A stretch of 13,582 nucleotides of DNA from Clostridia bacterium (GTDB taxonomy: Bacteria; Bacillota_A; Clostridia; Christensenellales; UBA1242). Below are positions 8,203 through 13,421 of this stretch, piece after piece. The stretch covers positions 1 to 13,582 of the forward strand of contig JAGBBI010000175.1 of NCBI GenBank assembly GCA_017938565.1, given 5' to 3'. The notes under the pieces are model-generated. The model was given only the letters and a program-made list of their open reading frames with translations. It made no database searches and had not been told where the DNA came from. The stretch's first letter is position 1. Every line of letters begins with the position of its first letter. The position numbers and the translations under genes are program-made.

Positions 8203-9206
8203 ATATCACAGTATATGTTGTCACCTACAAGGTAGTAGGGTACTAATATATAGTCTGCAATATCTTCTAACAGTGTTTTTACAAACGACATAGGTGCAAT
8301 ATTGTACTCTGCTTCTACTGCCGCCTGTATGTTTGCACTTCCACTAAAAGGTTTATAACCTCTCGTCTTGGAAGTTCCCTCGTTCGTTTCTTTACCGGTA
8401 TTTGATATTGTTGTATTTCTATTCAGAGAGTCTGTTACAGTACCGTCTGAAATTTTCGTGTTTGTGTCTTTACCTGATAGTGTAGAACGAGTTGTATCTG
8501 TTCCTGAATGATTACGTGTGTTACCGTTTAAATCAGTTCCAGACTCTCCGTCTGTTGAGTTATCTGTATGACTGTTTTTACTTTCATTATGTTCAGTTGT
8601 ACTGTCGTATGGAAAAATACTATTAGTACTAATATCTGATACTGTTGTGTGAGTGGTTATTTTACCGTGTGTAAAACTTCCGCTATCAATTATCTGTTCG
8701 CCGTGTGTGATAGAACCATTGTCTATTTTACCATATGACATTTCATCAGTTACAGTTGTGTCTAACGTTTTAGTGTTTGTGTCTGTACCTGTATGTTTTT
8801 CTGTCAGATTAGGTGTTCGAGTATCTTCGTGTTCATAATCTACCCTGAAATTATTTAAGGGGTTGTATTTGGTAACGTCCATAGTATCAGCAAGTGTTCT
8901 TATAAGTTTAGTATACTTTTCACGATTTAACATAGTTACTAATGTAGTAATCCTATTTTTAATACGTATTGCTACTTCTACATTAAATACAGGATTTTCA
9001 TATCTTAAATCTTCGTTAAGTATTCTGTCACCGTACAAGTACCCAAATGCTTCTGCTATTCCGATTTTATTAGCACTAATATTTGGATAACCATATTCAG
9101 TACATAGTCTGTCTATAAATTCCCATATACCCTCAAAAGTTTCTTCAACTGTCCATAGTTCATCAGAAATTAATTCGTCAAAAAATTTATTGTACGTCGT
9201 TTTCAT
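8196..9206 (-). CDS. Lower collar protein (phi29 gp11-like)
   Basis: This protein of about 336 residues is the probable lower collar or tail-tube subunit joining the connector to the tail knob. It has a conserved-looking N-terminal part (about 1-105), a long Thr/Ser/Asn/Gly-rich low-complexity middle (about 110-280) with repeated pieces such as GTDTNTK, SGKDTNTK and FTHGK, and a C-terminal segment with GSANIQAAVEAEYN and a hydrophobic IADYILVPYYLV. Polar, repetitive middle regions are common in lower collar proteins of small phi29-type phages. The start is uncertain: ATG at 9206 (MKTTYNKFF) or 9212, both after AGGAAAAAG; the open frame runs to 9263. It overlaps the upper collar gene by 20 bases. 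Two palindrome copies are inside it. Confidence 0.78.
   Translation of the reverse strand: MKTTYNKFFDELISDELWTVEETFEGIWEFIDRLCTEYGYPNISANKIGIAEAFGYLYGDRILNEDLRYENPVFNVEVAIRIKNRITTLVTMLNREKYTKLIRTLADTMDVTKYNPLNNFRVDYEHEDTRTPNLTEKHTGTDTNTKTLDTTVTDEMSYGKIDNGSITHGEQIIDSGSFTHGKITTHTTVSDISTNSIFPYDSTTEHNESKNSHTDNSTDGESGTDLNGNTRNHSGTDTTRSTLSGKDTNTKISDGTVTDSLNRNTTISNTGKETNEGTSKTRGYKPFSGSANIQAAVEAEYNIAPMSFVKTLLEDIADYILVPYYLVGDNIYCDIY
8621..8634. repeat. Palindrome copy (14 bp) inside the lower collar gene
   Basis: TATTAGTACTAATA, centre GTAC. It is read as ISTN near residue 192, in the low-complexity middle of the protein. Confidence 0.9.
9068..9081. repeat. Palindrome copy (14 bp) inside the lower collar gene
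   Basis: TATTAGCACTAATA, centre GCAC. It is read as ISANK at residues 43-47. Confidence 0.9.
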
Positions 9207-10167
9207 TATCATCTTTTTCCTGTTCATTTTCTTCACCGCCTTTCTGCTCGTCGTTTTCTTCACCTACTGGCTGTTCTTCCATTTCTTGTAATTTCTTCCA
9301 CGCTTCGGAATAATCAATAGAAATGTTCAAACCTGATTTAGAATTAAACTCTTTAGCTTTCTGTTTGAGTTGCTGTTCAGTGTCAAAAAGATTTACAACA
9401 AGAATATAAGAGTTTGTCATTATTTCTTCGTTGTTTATCTGCGCACGCTTTAAATTATAGTTACTATTTACTGCTATTGAATGATAGAATTGTGCAAGCG
9501 TAAACTGTTCAAGCTCAACAAATTCCTGTATAACCCTGTATAAATCTGTATTTGCTATTACTGGGTTTACCTGCATTTTAGATGTTAATTGCTGTAATGT
9601 TGTATAACTATCTTTACCTAACTTCATATCAGTAATTATTCTGTTAAGAGCTTCTTTTTCTGAATTTGTAGTAGCCGTAAAAATATTTGTTACTCTTGAA
9701 TTTTTAAGAGCACAAATAATAGAAATGTGTATGTCTGTCAAAACTCTTGCTGTTCTGTCAATCAATGGATACATTCCACTTGAAGCTGTGTACATCAGTT
9801 CATCAGTTGAAGACCAGAAAAATACTTCGATTTCGTCAGAGTTTACATTTATATTTCCACTTCCAAACACTGGATTTGCTATTACATACTCTGTGGGTAA
9901 ATAATAACCATCAGGTTCTGCCCCTCTTGTGCCTTTTACTGCTACCCATTCGCCCTTACATTTCCATAAAGCACAATCTCCTGTAAGTATTAATGAAGTC
10001 AAAAAGTATCGAGAGTTTACAGTTTCAGGAAGTCCTTTAACCTCAAAAATATTTATACACTTATTTAACAGTTCATTGAAAATACCACGATATGTTATGG
10101 AATAATCAGGTGACGATGTTGCTTTACTGTATAAATCTATGAACGGATTTAAGTATGATGTTACCAT
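9187..10167 (-). CDS. Upper collar / portal (connector) protein (phi29 gp10-like)
   Basis: This 326-residue protein is the probable dodecameric portal through which DNA enters and leaves the head. Size is close to phi29 gp10 (about 309 residues). It has an N-terminal helical segment, a beta-rich part around residues 55-125 (TSLILTGDCALWKCKGEWVA), long helices in the centre (about 135-270), and a strongly acidic, Glu/Asp/Asn-rich tail after residue 295 (EEQPVGEENDEQKGGEENEQ). Its position directly before the lower collar gene supports the assignment. The ATG at 10167 follows AGGGGTGAG by about 3 bases. The palindrome at 10183-10198 and a terminator hairpin lie just upstream, so this gene probably opens the structural block. 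Confidence 0.82.
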   Translation of the reverse strand: MVTSYLNPFIDLYSKATSSPDYSITYRGIFNELLNKCINIFEVKGLPETVNSRYFLTSLILTGDCALWKCKGEWVAVKGTRGAEPDGYYLPTEYVIANPVFGSGNINVNSDEIEVFFWSSTDELMYTASSGMYPLIDRTARVLTDIHISIICALKNSRVTNIFTATTNSEKEALNRIITDMKLGKDSYTTLQQLTSKMQVNPVIANTDLYRVIQEFVELEQFTLAQFYHSIAVNSNYNLKRAQINNEEIMTNSYILVVNLFDTEQQLKQKAKEFNSKSGLNISIDYSEAWKKLQEMEEQPVGEENDEQKGGEENEQEKDDNENDVQ

Positions 10168-10182
10168 TTTCTCACCCCTTTC

Positions 10183-10198
10183 TTATTAGTACTAATAA
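10183..10198. repeat. Palindrome copy before the upper collar gene
   Basis: A full 16-bp copy, centre GTAC. It lies between the terminator hairpin at 10200-10225 and the ribosome binding site of the upper collar gene. Confidence 0.95.
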
Positions 10199-10199
10199 A

Positions 10200-10225
10200 A
10201 TAAGCCGAGGATTAACTCGGCTTAT
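10200..10225 (-). terminator. Terminator hairpin after the small coiled-coil genes
   Basis: ATAAGCCGAG and CTCGGCTTAT form a perfect 10-bp stem around a 6-base loop. On the minus strand it is followed by TTTTATTAG, on the plus strand by ATATTTTTT, so it could work in either direction. The stop codon of the 56-residue gene lies in the loop. It probably gives partial termination between the early small genes and the structural block. Confidence 0.75.
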
Positions 10226-10382
10226 ATTTTTTCAGTTCTGTATACAAGGCTGAAATAATTTTGGCATCTGATTTTATGTGGTCTTGTAATACGTCAATTA
10301 TTGTGTCTTTAGTTTTAAGAATATTTTTACATCTTTGAAGTTCTTTTAGTATGTCATTGTATGCTATATCAGAACGGTTCAT
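10212..10382 (-). CDS. Small helical protein, 56 residues
   Basis: This short gene encodes MNRSDIAYNDILKELQRCKN and continues to a KKYKPS end. The protein is Lys-rich and predicted almost wholly helical, with hydrophobic residues at heptad-like spacing, so a small oligomeric coiled coil is likely. No family is recognised. Support comes from an AGGAG ribosome binding site 9 bases before the ATG, a 14-base overlap with the upstream gene in another frame, and a stop codon placed exactly in the loop of the terminator hairpin. It may be a partner of the coiled-coil protein encoded just upstream. Function unknown. Confidence 0.7.
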   Translation of the reverse strand: MNRSDIAYNDILKELQRCKNILKTKDTIIDVLQDHIKSDAKIISALYTELKKYKPS

Positions 10383-10719
10383 CTTCATAATCTCCTAAAT
10401 ACAAGGCTCTAAGAACCTCGAAAGATTTTTTGATTGTGTGTAGTTGACTAACTTGGTCATTTTTGGTATCAAGCAGGTCTTTGAGTTTTTCATTTTCTTC
10501 TTTGAGTTCTGCGTTTTCAGCTTCAAGAGCATTAAGATGTTCTGTTTGGTTTAACTGTTTTATAGTGTCTTCATAGGAAAGATACAATTCCATTATACTT
10601 TCAAAATCTGAGTTCCACATTACAAAGTCATATGGTTCTTCATATTCGCTCTCTTTTAGTTTTAAACCAGCTTGATTTATTTGCTCTATCTGTTTTTTAC
10701 ATCTTTCACTTATTTTCAT
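10369..10719 (-). CDS. Coiled-coil protein, candidate scaffold or accessory protein
   Basis: This 116-residue protein is not recognised as a known family. Residues 1-60 are mixed and acidic (SEYEEPYDFVMWNSDFE). Residues 62-100 form a clear leucine-rich coiled coil (LNALEAENAELKEENEKLKD). Size, helicity and a position just before the portal gene would fit a small scaffolding protein such as phi29 gp7 (98 residues), which is otherwise missing from this window, but a regulatory or replication role is equally open. AAAGGATAA precedes the ATG at 10719 and the palindrome at 10736-10751 lies just upstream. The 3' end overlaps the 56-residue gene, suggesting coupled translation. Confidence 0.75.
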   Translation of the reverse strand: MKISERCKKQIEQINQAGLKLKESEYEEPYDFVMWNSDFESIMELYLSYEDTIKQLNQTEHLNALEAENAELKEENEKLKDLLDTKNDQVSQLHTIKKSFEVLRALYLGDYEDEPF

Positions 10720-10735
10720 CTTTCATTATCCTTTC

Positions 10736-10751
10736 TTATTAGTGCTAATAA
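10736..10751. repeat. Palindrome copy before the coiled-coil gene
   Basis: A full 16-bp copy, centre GTGC, directly upstream of the AAAGGATAA ribosome binding site. Confidence 0.95.
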
Positions 10752-10756
10752 TTTAT

Positions 10757-10771
10757 CCAACCCACCCACCC
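10757..10771 (-). other. G-rich tract, possible G-quadruplex
   Basis: On the minus strand this reads GGGTGGGTGGGTTGG: three GGG runs and one GG run with 1-2 base loops, in an otherwise AT-rich genome. It lies in the untranslated gap between the ssDNA-binding-like gene and the coiled-coil gene. It could form a two-layer quadruplex in RNA or single-stranded DNA. Confidence 0.4.
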
Positions 10772-10780
10772 TGCAATAAT

Positions 10781-10807
10781 CAGACAAGGAGTTTTCTCAC
10801 AAGTCTG
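10781..10807 (-). terminator. Weak imperfect hairpin after the ssDNA-binding-like gene
   Basis: CAGAC (10781-10785) pairs with GTCTG (10803-10807), with an inner GAG/CTC pairing and mismatches between. It lies 10 bases past the stop codon of the gene ending at 10817. There is no clean T-run on the minus strand, so termination is uncertain. Confidence 0.3.
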
Positions 10808-10816
10808 AAAAAATTT

Positions 10817-11137
10817 TTACTTTCTCTTAGGGACGAGTGTCATTCTGTAGTATTCCCTGTTAGATTTTGACGTTCCTGTTGTGATAAGAATGTCATACTT
10901 ATCCTTAATTGTGTTATCCTTTTCGAGCATCGGGATAAGGTGCTTAACAGCATCTACAAGCATTGCAGATATACAACCGTATACCCTGCCGTCTTCTTTG
11001 ACGATGTATGCTACTTCCTGTTCTTCATCAGCAAGTACGCCCATACCTGTAAATGCAAACTGTTCACCTACTGCTTCCTGAATGTTTTCAGAACTGTTTG
11101 AAGCGTTAAAAAGGTCAATTTCTGTCATATTGTACAT
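10817..11137 (-). CDS. Small protein, possible phage single-stranded DNA-binding protein
   Basis: This 106-residue protein has a beta-rich layout: FTGMGVLADEEQEVAYIVKEDGRVYG, then a helix (SAMLVDAVKHLIPMLE), then strands ending in REYYRMTLVP. Such an OB-like arrangement and size recall small phage ssDNA-binding proteins (phi29 p5 is 124 residues), which a protein-primed strand-displacement replicon needs in quantity. The gene is richer in G, C and preferred codons than the tail genes, as is the capsid gene, consistent with high expression. The ATG at 11137 follows AAGGAGAG by 7 bases. No diagnostic motif is visible, so the function is inferred; a small regulatory or histone-like protein is the alternative. 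Confidence 0.45.
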   Translation of the reverse strand: MYNMTEIDLFNASNSSENIQEAVGEQFAFTGMGVLADEEQEVAYIVKEDGRVYGCISAMLVDAVKHLIPMLEKDNTIKDKYDILITTGTSKSNREYYRMTLVPKRK

Positions 11138-11202
11138 AATAATTCTCTCCTTAAATAAAAAAGATTAGTTTAGATTAGTCGAAATATTTTCGGTCTGACT
11201 TC

Positions 11203-11218
11203 TTATTAGTACTAATAA
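11203..11218. repeat. Palindrome copy upstream of the ssDNA-binding-like gene
   Basis: A full 16-bp copy, centre GTAC, 66 bases upstream of the start codon at 11137. On the minus strand a TTGAAT lies about 18 bases before TACTAA within the site, so it might overlap a weak promoter. Confidence 0.95.
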
Positions 11219-11428
11219 TGTCAGCCACTATTCAATTAGTGATGATAGTTTTCGTGTAAATGATTAATAAGAATGACTATATATTGTGCTTTGAGATTTT
11301 TTATTTTCCAAAAAAAAAATGAATTTGCCCTAAAATATTTCAGGGGCAGGATTTGGGGCTATTTGATAAGTCCTAACTTTGGTTTATCATTTAGTTATGT
11401 TATCAGCAATCTTAAACCCTTTTGTGAG

Positions 11429-11444
11429 TTATTAGTACTAATAA
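11429..11444. repeat. Palindrome copy next to the 8-bp tandem repeat
   Basis: A full 16-bp copy, centre GTAC, 10 bases from the start of the CGCTTTAA tandem array. Confidence 0.95.
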
Positions 11445-11454
11445 TTGAGGAGTA

Positions 11455-11510
11455 CGCTTTAACGCTTTAACGCTTTAACGCTTTAGCACTTTAGCACTTT
11501 AACTCATTAA
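11455..11510. repeat. Tandem array of an 8-bp unit, CGCTTTAA
   Basis: Seven consecutive 8-bp units: three exact CGCTTTAA, then CGCTTTAG, CACTTTAG, CACTTTAA and CTCATTAA, decaying toward the right. A further ACCGCTTTAAC piece lies at about 11535. No open frame uses it. Such arrays often bind a protein or arise by slippage; no function is shown. Confidence 0.9.
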
Positions 11511-11616
11511 AACCTACAGCAATAGTAGGACTTTACCGCTTTAACACGATAAAGTCTACTTAATTACTGGGATTTACTTGTTAATAGTTTGTGAACCGTT
11601 AACAGAAAGTTTAATT

Positions 11617-11670
11617 GTAAACTTTGTATGAATAGCCCTATATTTCAAGGGCTATTCACAAATTGTTTAC
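11617..11670 (-). terminator. Long inverted repeat downstream of the HTH gene
   Basis: The inner stem TGAATAGCCCT / AGGGCTATTCA (11629-11639, 11648-11658) is a perfect 11 bp around an 8-base loop. TTTG/CAAA and an outer GTAAAC/GTTTAC extend it with small bulges. It lies 18 bases past the stop of the HTH protein gene. It lacks a T-run, so it could be a weak terminator, a transcript 3' end protector or a protein-binding site. Confidence 0.5.
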
Positions 11671-11688
11671 TTGTAACTTTTTTATGAA

Positions 11689-12675
11689 TTATTCCTCTTT
11701 GTTTAGGCGTTCTCTTATCTTGCCTAAGATTTCACTGTACAGCGTTGACAGTTCCTTTTGTATATTGTCACCTTTTTCAAGTGTGTTTACCCAGTCAATC
11801 ACCAGTTCACCCATTACAAGCTTTATGCCCTCTGCACTGTTAAAGTCGTGTTTGAACTGTTCGGCGGTTTTGGGTTTATTAGTGCTAATATTATCGGACT
11901 TGTTGCTGTCGGACTTGTTGCTGTCGGACTTGTTGCTGTCTGTTTTGTCGCTTTCTGACTTACTACCCAAAGAACCGTTATTTGTTACTTTTGTTTTCTT
12001 GATTTCCTTTGCCTTTTCTTTGAGATATTCGGCGGTTTCCTCGCCTGTCGGTTTAAACCTACTATCTAAATCCCACATCATTCCTACCCCGTAAAGGTAT
12101 TCAAGGTTACGTTCTTTTAAGAACTCAAAGTCCTTGTCAACTAACTTAGGCTTTTTGTCTATGTGCTTAAAGAATGTGCGTATCCGGGATATTGAGCCTT
12201 GTGATAAGCCACAAGCGACTGCAAATTCTGTATCATTCTTTATTTTAACGCCACTTATCTGAAAAGCGATACCTTTTTCTTTGGCTTTATCCATTTTCTT
12301 TAATTGCCCGTAAATCATCGAGCAACTTTCATAAGTAGTGCGCACTTTTTCTTTGTGCATACTTGCAAACACCAAAGCAGTGGCAAACTTGTCCGAATGT
12401 TCTTGTAATTCTTTGTAAGTCTTGCCTTTAACGTCCTTTATCATTTGCGACACTGTAACGTCACCTGCAACGGCGAGTGTTGTTTCATCGGCGCTGTTTA
12501 TTGCCTTTTCAAGTGCTGTCATATCATCGGCTTGGACTGCTTCTGATATCGCTGTAATGGACGCTGTTGCCTTATCCAGTAGACTGCCCATTCCGTTTAT
12601 GGTATCAGCGAGTTTGTTTGTTATCTCCATAGCCTGCAATGCTTGTACTTTTGTTATAGCTGTTACATTTGTCAT
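11689..12675 (-). CDS. Helix-turn-helix protein with Ser/Asp/Lys linker, probable DNA-binding regulator
   Basis: This 328-residue protein is not matched to a named family. Residues 1-145 are largely helical and alanine-rich. A helix-turn-helix is visible at about 149-169 (TEFAVACGLSQGSISRIRTF): a helix, a CGLSQ turn and a polar recognition helix, as in MerR- or Cro-like readers and in KorB/ParB-type middle domains. Residues 238-264 are a disordered SDSNK-repeat linker, followed by a helical C-terminal domain (about 270-328) that could dimerise. The ATG at 12675 has AAAGGAAG 8 bases upstream. It is the first gene after the strong promoter and structured leader, so it is probably expressed early. 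A palindrome copy is inside it. Base composition is more GC-rich than the tail genes. It is a candidate reader of the dispersed palindrome. Confidence 0.6.
   Translation of the reverse strand: MTNVTAITKVQALQAMEITNKLADTINGMGSLLDKATASITAISEAVQADDMTALEKAINSADETTLAVAGDVTVSQMIKDVKGKTYKELQEHSDKFATALVFASMHKEKVRTTYESCSMIYGQLKKMDKAKEKGIAFQISGVKIKNDTEFAVACGLSQGSISRIRTFFKHIDKKPKLVDKDFEFLKERNLEYLYGVGMMWDLDSRFKPTGEETAEYLKEKAKEIKKTKVTNNGSLGSKSESDKTDSNKSDSNKSDSNKSDNISTNKPKTAEQFKHDFNSAEGIKLVMGELVIDWVNTLEKGDNIQKELSTLYSEILGKIRERLNKEE
11877..11890. repeat. Palindrome copy (14 bp) inside the HTH gene
   Basis: TATTAGTGCTAATA, centre GTGC. It is read as ATT AGC ACT AAT, giving ISTN at residues 263-266, at the end of the disordered linker. 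Confidence 0.9.
11896..11940. repeat. Three perfect 15-bp tandem repeats in the HTH gene
   Basis: GGACTTGTTGCTGTC is repeated exactly three times, with a decayed fourth unit at 11941-11955. It encodes the DSNKS pentapeptide repeats of the linker. The exact DNA identity suggests recent expansion by slippage, so linker length may vary between relatives. Confidence 0.95.
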
Positions 12676-12712
12676 AGTAAATACTTCCTTTCAATCTGAT
12701 TATTGTCATTGA

Positions 12713-12728
12713 TTATTAGTACTTATAA
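12713..12728. repeat. Palindrome copy with one mismatch upstream of the HTH gene
   Basis: TTATTAGTACTTATAA matches 15 of 16 positions. It lies in the 5' leader of the HTH gene, 37 bases before its start codon, and overlaps the base of the inverted repeat at 12726-12751. Confidence 0.75.
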
Positions 12729-13056
12729 CTGTCCGTTTTTTTGGACTGTTAGTTTACTCTCGGGTTAACTCCCGCCCGTTTAGCTCGGGTACTGTTTGCA
12801 TTTAAAGGTGCTCTCCCTTTGTGGTCATTGGCTACCACGTGCCCCGCATAGCTGTTTAACGTCCGCTATGGGTAGGACGGGCGATTATACACACCATACG
12901 CGCTGTTATAGCCGCGCGCGCTTTGCCGAATATAGCCACCTTTATAAATGGTGGCTGCCCCGTGTTACTCCCGAGGAATTGAGTGTGTGACCGCTTCACA
13001 CAAGCCAAGGTGTTTAATTGTCAAGATACTATCGGGGAACTATCCCCGCTTGCTAT
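12726..13056 (-). ncRNA. Hairpin-rich leader or non-coding RNA
   Basis: Downstream of the promoter at 13063-13091 about 330 bases carry many short GC-rich hairpins and no convincing gene. Paired segments include CGGGGA/TCCCCG (13033-13048), TGTGTGA/TCACACA (12984-13002), AGCCACC/GGTGGCT (12934-12956), CATAGC/GCTATG (12847-12870), GTGGT/ACCAC (12821-12838), AAAGG/CCTTT (12804-12820), two CCCG/CGGG pairs (12761-12789) and TAAC-GTCC/GGAC-GTTA (12726-12751, one mismatch in the stem). GC content is much higher than the flanks. It resembles a folded RNA. It could be a regulatory 5' leader of the HTH gene, a free RNA, or a packaging RNA analogue. No known RNA family was recognised; tRNA, RNase P and hammerhead signatures were not seen. 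Confidence 0.45.
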
Positions 13057-13062
13057 AATCCT

Positions 13063-13091
13063 ATTATAAAGCATTTCGTAACCATTTGCAA
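13063..13091 (-). promoter_or_regulatory. Near-consensus sigma-A promoter, minus strand
   Basis: On the minus strand TTGCAA (-35, 13091-13086) is followed after exactly 17 bases by TATAAT (-10, 13068-13063), predicting a start near 13056. The -10 is perfect and the -35 matches four of six positions. It drives transcription leftward into the structured region and the HTH gene. It is the strongest promoter found by eye. GTAAC repeats lie within and just upstream of it, as possible binding sites for a regulator. Confidence 0.8.
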
Positions 13092-13261
13092 GAAAAGTAA
13101 CAATAAGTAACAATTAATTGTATGATTGCACAAATATGTTTATTATTTTTAGCTATAATATACATAAATAACGTTAATTTAATAACGAATTGTAACGAAA
13201 TGTAACGAAATTTTCGATGTTTTAACATCAAATAACGAAAATTTTCGCTCATTTTCGAAAC

Positions 13262-13421
13262 GTACTATATTTTGGACTTTTGATGTGTACTATTTTTTGG
13301 ACTTATTACATTTTGTAACCATTTTATTACAATTTGTAACCATTTGTTACTATTTATTACAATTTGTAACTATTTGTAACCGATTTGTAACTATTTTATA
13401 TGTGTACATATTTTTGGACTT
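13262..13421. repeat. Three 18-bp direct repeats, GTACTATTTTTTGGACTT family
   Basis: GTACTATATTTTGGACTT (13262-13279), GTACTATTTTTTGGACTT (13287-13304) and GTACATATTTTTGGACTT (13404-13421). The first two are 25 bases apart start to start. A shorter relative, TTTTTTTGGACTGTT, is at 12736-12750 at the left end of the structured leader. Possible protein-binding sites. Confidence 0.85.

Larger units (their letters stand above)
11138..11688. other. Gene-free, repeat-rich region of 551 bases
   Basis: No reading frame here has a convincing start and composition on either strand. The region holds two full palindrome copies (11203-11218, 11429-11444), an A10 run near 11311, an 8-bp tandem repeat (11455-11510), short inverted repeats CCTAC/GTAGG and GACTTTA/TAAAGTC (about 11512-11555), and a 54-bp inverted repeat (11617-11670). 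A promoter for the small genes to the left is expected here on the minus strand, but no clear -35/-10 pair was found. It may be a second control region or origin-like segment. Confidence 0.6.

Noticed and set aside
8653..8838. Plus-strand frame opposite the lower collar gene
   Set aside because: Shadow of the low-complexity coding sequence; no ribosome binding site.
11273..11470. Plus-strand 65-codon frame in the central gene-free region
   Set aside because: It runs through an A10 tract, a palindrome copy and the tandem array, has no ribosome binding site and opposes every other gene.
12796..12990. Plus-strand 64-codon frame in the GC-rich leader
   Set aside because: Composition reflects hairpins, there is no ribosome binding site, and the promoter points the other way.
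13019..13024. Perfect TTGACA on the minus strand
   Set aside because: No -10 element lies 16-18 bases downstream; the sequence there is the TGTGTGA hairpin.
13154..13159. TATAAT on the plus strand, possible rightward promoter
   Set aside because: No acceptable -35 at 16-18 bases; the nearest TTGCAC is 22 bases away.
13064..13252. Minus-strand 62-codon frame
   Set aside because: It overlaps the promoter, has no ribosome binding site and is an AT-rich repeat translation.
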